Shown piece by piece: positions 6,701 to 12,283 of a stretch of DNA of 12,283 bases. This DNA is from CAZJVD01 sp964549505. GTDB taxonomy: Bacteria; Bdellovibrionota; UBA1018; CAZJVD01. Below the pieces are notes generated by a model. That model was not told the DNA's origin and made no database searches. It saw only the letters and a list, made by a program, of their open reading frames with translations. Position numbers and translations under genes: made by a program. The DNA is taken from positions 1 through 12,283 of the forward strand of contig CAZJVD010000028.1 in the NCBI GenBank assembly GCA_964549505.1. The letters are read 5' to 3'. Position 1 is the stretch's first letter; each line of letters opens with the position of its first letter.

Positions 6701-7943
6701 TCGTCGAGACGAAAAGATCGAGATCGATGCAATTCGTTACTCCGCGCTGAATAAGCTTGGAAAGGTTCTGGAGGGCGTTACGACGACAGGAAAACTCTTG
6801 TCGGAAGACGGATCTCAGGAGCTTTTATCAAAGGGAACGAAGCTCGATCGTAAGATGCTTGAGTCGTTGCCATTTGACCTGATCGCTTACATTCCTCTGA
6901 AGGACGATAGCGAGCAACAAGTTACGCAGTACATGAAGATGGCCAAAGAGAAGATCGAGACGTCTCGGTCTTACTTTAAAGAGCGCATCGACCGTCTTAA
7001 AAAGGGCGATGAACTTGCGCCTGGCGTGATCCGGATGGTGAAAGTCCAGATCGCGATCAAGCGTAAGCTGCAAGTCGGCGATAAAATGGCCGGTCGTCAC
7101 GGAAACAAGGGTGTCATCAGTCGGATTCTTCCAGCTGAAGACATGCCGTTTATGGCAGACGGTATGCCAGTCGACATGGTTCTCAACCCGCTCGGCGTTC
7201 CTTCGCGGATGAACATCGGTCAGTTGCTTGAAGTTACGCTTGGATGGGCTGCGATTGGTATCGGTCAAAAGATTGATTCGTTCCTAAAGCAAAACAAGGT
7301 TTCGGAACTTCGATCGCTTCTCAAGAAGACTTACAACGACACCGAAGTCGATAAGTCACTCGAGAAGGCATCCGATGCCGAACTCAAGCGCATGTGTCAC
7401 CACTTGGTGCGTGGTGTGCATTTTGCTTCGCCGGTTTTTGACGGAGCAAAAGAGATCGACATCGAGAAGATGCTCGAGCTTGCGGATCTTCCTCGCCAGG
7501 GGCGTACCACGCTGTACGACGGTGTGACGGGTGAGCCTTTCAACGAAGAAGTGACGGTCGGAGCGATGTACATGCTGAAGCTCCACCACTTGGTCGAAGA
7601 AAAAATTCACGCACGAAGTATCGGACCTTACAGTCTCGTGACGCAACAACCGCTGGGCGGAAAGGCTCAGTTCGGAGGTCAGCGTCTCGGAGAAATGGAA
7701 GTCTGGGCACTTGAGGCATATGGAGCCGCATATGGTCTCCAAGAGTTCTTGACGGTGAAGTCCGACGACGTCACAGGTCGAAATCGAATGTACGAAGCGA
7801 TTGTTAAAGGTGAGCACGTGCTCGAACCAGGATTGCCTGAGTCGTTCAACGTTCTAGTCAAAGAACTCCAGAGCTTGGCGTTGAATGTCGAGCTCATCGA
7901 GGACCAGAACGAGAAGGAACTGAAAGCTACGGACACACTTTAA
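3795..7943 (+). CDS. rpoB: DNA-directed RNA polymerase subunit beta
   Basis: The beta subunit forms one pincer of RNA polymerase and part of the active site. The protein is 1382 residues (E. coli 1342). In order it shows the N-terminal protrusion and lobe, including RSPGVIF, and a hybrid-barrel insertion with DPKTGEVIV and [12 protein letters not shown]. Next come the rifampicin region ([20 protein letters not shown], then [11 protein letters not shown], with S544 equivalent to E. coli S531) and [14 protein letters not shown]. Then follow [20 protein letters not shown] and [14 protein letters not shown]. The catalytic-site motif [12 protein letters not shown] has K1097 and K1105, matching E. 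coli K1065 and K1073, and [13 protein letters not shown] follows. The start is ATG 3795, with GAGGAG at 3779-3784. It comes after a likely attenuator and 24 bases before rpoC. Rifampicin-contact residues look wild type, so sensitivity is predicted. Confidence 0.99.
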   Translation: [1382 protein letters not shown]

Positions 7944-7967
7944 GAACTTAGAGAGAGCAAAAGACTT

Positions 7968-10900
7968 ATGAAGGACCTATTAAACTTTTTCGACAAACCG
8001 AAAGATCCTTTGAGTTTCAAAGGGATTCGTATTTCGCTCGCGTCTCCGGAAAAGATCCGGGAGTGGTCGTTTGGTGAAGTTAAGAAGCCAGAGACGATTA
8101 ACTATCGGACGTTTAAGCCAGAACGTGACGGTCTTTTCTGCGCCAAGATCTTTGGACCCGTGAAAGACTACGAGTGTAACTGCGGTAAGTACAAGCGCAT
8201 GAAGCACCGCGGAGTGGTTTGCGAAAAGTGCGGTGTCGAAGTCATTCAGTCGAAAGTGCGTCGGGAACGCCTTGGACATATCGAGCTTGCGACCCCGGTT
8301 GCTCATATTTGGTTTTTGAGGTCGTTACCTTCACGGATCGGTGCTGTTCTCGGCATGAGCCTCAAGGATCTGGAAAAGGTTCTTTATTGCGAAGCTTATG
8401 TCGTTCTCGAACCAGGTGCTTCGGGTCTCGATGAAGGCGCGATTATCTCGGAAGATAAGTACAGCGAACTTGTGCGCGACGGGATTCAGTTCACGGCGAG
8501 TATGGGTGGCGAAGCGATTCGCGATCTTCTTCGTAAAGTCGACGTCGAGTCGGAATCACGAAAACTCCGACGCGAGATGAAGCAGACGGTTTCGGAAGCT
8601 TCACGTGCAAAACTCGCAAAGCGTCTGAAAGTGGTCGAAGCTCTCAAGAACAGCCAAATGAATCGTCCCGAGTGGATGATGTTGGAAGTGGTTCCGGTGA
8701 TTCCACCTGAACTCCGACCGCTCGTTCCTCTGGATGGTGGTCGATTTGCGACATCCGATCTCAATGATCTCTATCGTCGCGTGATCAACCGTAACAATCG
8801 TTTGCGCCGCCTCATGGAGCTGAATGCTCCTGAGATCATCATTCGTAACGAAAAGCGCATGCTTCAAGAAGCTGTCGATGCGCTGTTTGATAACGGTCGC
8901 CGTGGAAAAGTATTCACGGGCCCGAACAAGCGTCCTCTTCGTTCGCTTTCCGACATGTTGAAGGGTAAGCAAGGCCGTTTCCGTCAGAACCTTCTCGGAA
9001 AGCGCGTGGATTACTCCGGTCGTTCGGTGATCGTTGTGGGTCCCGAGCTTAAGCTGCATCAGTGCGGTTTGCCGAAGTCGATGGCACTCGAACTTTTTAA
9101 ACCGTTTATTTACAACAAGCTGTCTGAGTACGGTTTCGTGACGACCATTAAGTCCGCAAAGAAGATGGTTGAGAAGGAACGTCAAGAAGTTTGGGATATT
9201 CTGGAAGAAGTGGTTCGCGAGCATCCGGTGCTTCTCAACCGCGCACCGACGCTCCACCGCCTTGGTATCCAGGCATTCGAACCGGTTCTTATCGAAGGAA
9301 AAGCTATCCAGTTGCACCCGCTCGTTTGCGCAGCTTTCAACGCTGACTTCGACGGTGACCAGATGGCTGTTCACATTCCGCTTTCAATCGAAGCACAGAT
9401 CGAAGCGCGCGTGCTGATGATGTCGACGAATAATATTCTGTCGCCAGCGCATGGAAAGCCAATCATCGTTCCGTCACAGGATATCGTTCTTGGGATCTAT
9501 TACATGACCCGTGAACGTCCTTACGCGAAGGGCGAGAACAAGATCTTCTCGGGTCCAGATGAAGTTCAAGTCGGCCTCGACAATGGTGTCGTGACGATTC
9601 AGACGAAAATTCGTAGCCGCGTTCGCGACAAGGTTTACACGACGACGGTTGGCCGAGTGCTACTCTCGACGATTATTCCGAAAGAGATCAAGTTCGACGA
9701 GTACAACAAAGTTCTCGGTAAGAAGGACCTCGCTGACCTCATCGACCGTTGTTACCGTGTGTGCGGAAACAAGGCGACCGTGCTCATGGCCGATCGGATC
9801 ATGCGCATGGGATTCCGCCAAGCGATGAAAGCTGGGATTTCGATTTCGGTTCACGACATGAGAATGCCGGTCGAGAAGGAAAAGTTTCTGACACAGGCGT
9901 ACACGTCCGTGAAGGAAATCGAAGACCAGTACGTCGAAGGTCTTATTACCGACGGCGAACGCTACAACAAGGTCATCGATATTTGGGCGCAGACGTCAGA
10001 ACAGGTCGCATCAGCGATGATGAAGCACTTGTCGATTCAAACGTTTCATGCTCCGGCAAACAGCAAAGCCAAAGAAAAAGAGATTGTAGCTCCCTCGTTT
10101 AACTCGGTTTTCATGATGGCCGATTCGGGCGCTCGGGGTAGTAACGCTCAGATTCGTCAGCTCGCTGGTATGCGAGGCTTGATGGCAAAACCATCCGGCG
10201 AAATCATCGAAACGCCGATCGTCGCAAACTTCCGCGAAGGTCTCAGCGTTCTTCAATACTTCGTATCGACACACGGAGCACGTAAAGGCTTGGCCGATAC
10301 AGCTCTTAAAACAGCAAACTCTGGTTATCTGACACGACGTCTTGTTGACGTTGCACAGGACATGATCATCACGCGCGAAGACTGCGGCACACTGGATGGC
10401 ATCATGATTACGTCGCTGATCGAAGGTGGCGAAGTCATTGAACCGCTCGGTGGTCGTATGCTGGGGCGTGTGGCTCTTGATGATATTCTCGATCCGTTGA
10501 CGGGAGACGTTCTCATTTCGGCTAATACTGAAGTGACCGAAGATCTCGTGAAGAAGATCGAAGAGTCGGGTATCGACCGTATTAAGATTCGTTCAGCCTT
10601 AACGTGTCAGAGCAAGACGGGTGTTTGCGGCCGTTGTTATGGTCGGGATCTGGCGCGCGGACGCATGGTATCGATCGGTGAAGCCGTCGGTGTCATCGCT
10701 GCGCAATCCATCGGTGAGCCAGGAACTCAGCTCACGATGCGTACGTTCCACATCGGTGGTACGGCGTCACGAGCGGCTGAAGCTTCGAACTTGCATACGA
10801 AGACAAAGGGAACACTTAAGTTTATCAACCTGATGGCGGTACCGGCTGCGAGCGGCGATCTCATCGTCATGAATCGTAACGCCGAAGTGTCAGTTATCGA

Positions 10901-12116
10901 CAACAACGGTCGTGAGCGTGAGAAGTATCCGATCATCTATGGTGCAAATCTTAAGGTTAAGGATGGCACTCTCGTTGAGCGCGATCAGTTGATTGCAGAA
11001 TGGGATCCGTACTCGACGCCGATTATCGTCGAAGTCGCAGGAACGGTTCAATTCGAAGACATCGAAGAAGGTGTGACGATGCAGGAGCAAGTCGACACCG
11101 TTACGGGTCTTGCCCACAAGGTTATTGTGGAGTCCCGTGCTTCGGACCGTCGTCCTAAAATCATCATCACCGATAAGAAGGGTGCTCCGCTTACGATTCC
11201 GGGAACGAACCGCGAAGCGCGCTACATGCTTCCGGTAGGTGCGAACGTTGTTGTGAATAACGGCGACGAGATGCGCGCAGGAACGGCGATCGCAAAGATT
11301 CACCGAGAAACAACGAAGACAAAGGACATCACCGGAGGTCTTCCGCGGGTGGCAGAGCTGTTCGAAGCTCGCAAACCTAAGGACGCTGCAGTGATTACTG
11401 AAATCGACGGACGCGTTTCATTCGGTAAAGACACAAAGGGTAAACGTAAACTCGTGGTCACGCCAGAGATTGGCGAAGCCCGCGAGTATCTGATCCCGAA
11501 AGGTCGCCACTTAGCTGTGAACGAAGGCGACTATGTTCGTGCTGGTGAGCCGTTGATGGATGGACCGATCGATCCACATGATATCTTGAGTGTTCTTGGA
11601 GAAAAGGAACTCGCTCACTATCTCGTTGACGAAGTTCAAGAAGTCTATCGACTCCAAGGTGTGCGTATCAATGACAAGCACATCGAGATCATCGTTCGTC
11701 AGATGCTCCGAAAAGTTCGTGTCCAAGAGATTGGTGACACGGTCTTCTTGGGTGGCGAGATTGTTGATCGTATGGAGTTTGAGGAAGAGAACAAGCGTGT
11801 GACTGCGACTGGCGGAGCTACGGCGACGGCAGAACCGGCGCTTCTCGGGATCACTAAGGCTTCGCTCAGCACAAGCAGCTTTATTTCGGCGGCTTCGTTT
11901 CAGGAAACAACGAAGGTGCTTACCGAAGCGGCGATCAACGGTCGTGTTGATTATCTCCGTGGTCTCAAAGAGAACGTCATCATGGGCCGCTTGATTCCAG
12001 CTGGAACAGGTCTCACAAAGTACCGCACGATGGGTGCTACGGTCGGTGTCGAAGACACCGCTGAGACCGGTGTCAGCCAAAGTCCGTCGGTGTCGGCTTC
12101 CGCGACATTGATCTGA
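7968..12116 (+). CDS. rpoC: DNA-directed RNA polymerase subunit beta-prime
   Basis: The beta-prime subunit carries the catalytic magnesium site. The 1382 residues align closely with E. coli (1407). The N-terminal zinc site is C70, C72, C85, C88, identical in number to E. coli. The active-site motif NADFDGDQ has D460, D462 and D464. The bridge helix region lies near residues 720-800, with SGARGSNAQIRQLAGMRGL. The second zinc site is C806, C880, C887, C890, a constant shift of eight from E. coli. The trigger loop has M924, R925 and H928, followed by an SI3-type insertion (about 940-1115) before TKDITGGLPRVAELFEARKP. The conserved end LLGITKASLSTSSFISAASFQETT leads to a low-complexity tail rich in Ser, Thr and Val. 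The start is ATG 7968 after a weak purine-rich GAGAGAG at 7951-7957; coupling to rpoB is likely. Confidence 0.99.
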   Translation: MKDLLNFFDKPKDPLSFKGIRISLASPEKIREWSFGEVKKPETINYRTFKPERDGLFCAKIFGPVKDYECNCGKYKRMKHRGVVCEKCGVEVIQSKVRRERLGHIELATPVAHIWFLRSLPSRIGAVLGMSLKDLEKVLYCEAYVVLEPGASGLDEGAIISEDKYSELVRDGIQFTASMGGEAIRDLLRKVDVESESRKLRREMKQTVSEASRAKLAKRLKVVEALKNSQMNRPEWMMLEVVPVIPPELRPLVPLDGGRFATSDLNDLYRRVINRNNRLRRLMELNAPEIIIRNEKRMLQEAVDALFDNGRRGKVFTGPNKRPLRSLSDMLKGKQGRFRQNLLGKRVDYSGRSVIVVGPELKLHQCGLPKSMALELFKPFIYNKLSEYGFVTTIKSAKKMVEKERQEVWDILEEVVREHPVLLNRAPTLHRLGIQAFEPVLIEGKAIQLHPLVCAAFNADFDGDQMAVHIPLSIEAQIEARVLMMSTNNILSPAHGKPIIVPSQDIVLGIYYMTRERPYAKGENKIFSGPDEVQVGLDNGVVTIQTKIRSRVRDKVYTTTVGRVLLSTIIPKEIKFDEYNKVLGKKDLADLIDRCYRVCGNKATVLMADRIMRMGFRQAMKAGISISVHDMRMPVEKEKFLTQAYTSVKEIEDQYVEGLITDGERYNKVIDIWAQTSEQVASAMMKHLSIQTFHAPANSKAKEKEIVAPSFNSVFMMADSGARGSNAQIRQLAGMRGLMAKPSGEIIETPIVANFREGLSVLQYFVSTHGARKGLADTALKTANSGYLTRRLVDVAQDMIITREDCGTLDGIMITSLIEGGEVIEPLGGRMLGRVALDDILDPLTGDVLISANTEVTEDLVKKIEESGIDRIKIRSALTCQSKTGVCGRCYGRDLARGRMVSIGEAVGVIAAQSIGEPGTQLTMRTFHIGGTASRAAEASNLHTKTKGTLKFINLMAVPAASGDLIVMNRNAEVSVIDNNGREREKYPIIYGANLKVKDGTLVERDQLIAEWDPYSTPIIVEVAGTVQFEDIEEGVTMQEQVDTVTGLAHKVIVESRASDRRPKIIITDKKGAPLTIPGTNREARYMLPVGANVVVNNGDEMRAGTAIAKIHRETTKTKDITGGLPRVAELFEARKPKDAAVITEIDGRVSFGKDTKGKRKLVVTPEIGEAREYLIPKGRHLAVNEGDYVRAGEPLMDGPIDPHDILSVLGEKELAHYLVDEVQEVYRLQGVRINDKHIEIIVRQMLRKVRVQEIGDTVFLGGEIVDRMEFEEENKRVTATGGATATAEPALLGITKASLSTSSFISAASFQETTKVLTEAAINGRVDYLRGLKENVIMGRLIPAGTGLTKYRTMGATVGVEDTAETGVSQSPSVSASATLI

Positions 12117-12145
12117 GAAGCTGTGATTTCGACTTTGAAAACGTA

Positions 12146-12220
12146 GGGCGCTTAGCTCAGCGGTAGAGCAGGGTCTTTACACGGCCAAGGTCGCAGGTTC
12201 AATCCCTGCAGCGCCCACCA
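12146..12220 (+). tRNA. tRNA-Val (anticodon TAC)
   Basis: The acceptor stem 12146-12152 (GGGCGCT) pairs fully with 12210-12216. The D stem is 12155-12158 with 12166-12169. The anticodon stem is 12171-12175 with 12183-12187, where the outermost pair is a G-A mismatch and one pair is G-U. The T stem 12193-12197 pairs with 12205-12209 around the loop TTCAATC. The anticodon loop TTTACAC places TAC at 12178-12180, so it reads valine codons. The discriminator is A12217 and CCA is encoded at 12218-12220. It begins 29 bases after the rpoC stop with no clear terminator or promoter between them, so read-through from rpoC is possible. Confidence 0.95.
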
Positions 12221-12238
12221 AATCCAGCGGGGTCCATT

Positions 12239-12283
12239 CCGGACACATAGGTTACAGATTATACTGGAGACATAGGTAACACT
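12239..12283. repeat. Two imperfect 19-base direct repeats at the window edge, possible mobile-element end
   Basis: Bases 12239-12257 (CCGGACACATAGGTTACAG) and 12264-12282 (CTGGAGACATAGGTAACAC) match at 15 of 19 positions, with the core ACATAGGT identical and a period of 25 bases. On the reverse strand each reads as a GTnACCTATGTnTCC type motif. From memory, repeated motifs of this kind occur at the ends of some IS481-like insertion sequences, where they serve as transposase binding sites. No transposase reading frame is visible because the window stops here. The position, 18 bases past a tRNA gene, is a common insertion neighbourhood. The repeat is seen directly; the mobile-element reading is inference. 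Confidence 0.45.

Noticed and set aside
8601..9374. Reverse-strand open frame of 257 codons inside rpoC
   Set aside because: It runs opposite a fully conserved part of rpoC including the catalytic motif; its composition is that of an antisense shadow.
3795..12116. rpoB and rpoC both exactly 1382 codons, hinting at duplication
   Set aside because: The two proteins have distinct domain orders and align separately with E. coli RpoB and RpoC, so the equal length is a coincidence.
12232..12244. GTCC/GGAC inverted repeat after tRNA-Val as a terminator
   Set aside because: Only four base pairs with a five-base loop and no T tract follows; too weak to call.

Overview
This window is a core transcription-translation locus. 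The layout is the conserved bacterial cluster tuf(end)-rpmG-tRNA-Trp-secE-nusG-rplK-rplA-rplJ-rplL-rpoB-rpoC, followed by a tRNA-Val gene. Every recognised gene is on the + strand. The protein genes are tightly packed, with gaps of mostly 14-40 bases, and there is no pseudogene, CRISPR array or unknown large gene. The base composition looks near 50% GC and even across the window.

Organism: the sequence is bacterial and Gram-negative in type. SecE has three membrane segments, RpoC carries the long trigger-loop insertion (SI3) seen in Proteobacteria and relatives, and the RpoC N-terminus (starting MKDLLNFFDKPKDPLSF) resembles what I remember from deltaproteobacterial or Bdellovibrio-like lineages. 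I would place it in the former Deltaproteobacteria or Bdellovibrionota. That is an inference from memory, not a search result.

Region 1 (1-375) holds the last codons of EF-Tu, ribosomal protein L33 and tRNA-Trp(CCA). Region 2 (376-1473) holds the SecE translocase subunit and NusG, which here has an unusual 59-residue acidic and Thr-rich N-terminal extension. Region 3 (1500-3687) holds ribosomal proteins L11, L1, L10 and L7/L12. The 68-base gap between rplK and rplA folds into what looks like a copy of the 23S rRNA site bound by L1, ending just before the rplA ribosome binding site, so L1 probably controls its own translation there. Region 4 (3688-3794) is the gap before rpoB. It holds a hairpin with a T-rich tail, a likely partial terminator that sets the ratio of ribosomal protein to RNA polymerase. 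Region 5 (3795-12116) holds rpoB and rpoC, both 1382 codons long, with all catalytic and zinc-binding residues present. Region 6 (12117-12283) holds tRNA-Val(UAC) and then two imperfect 19-base repeats at a 25-base period, running off the window edge. These may be the end of a mobile element.

I found no sign of an undescribed multi-gene system. The points most worth a second look are the L1 rRNA-mimic site, the rplL-rpoB attenuator with a competing hairpin, the NusG extension, and the repeats beside tRNA-Val.
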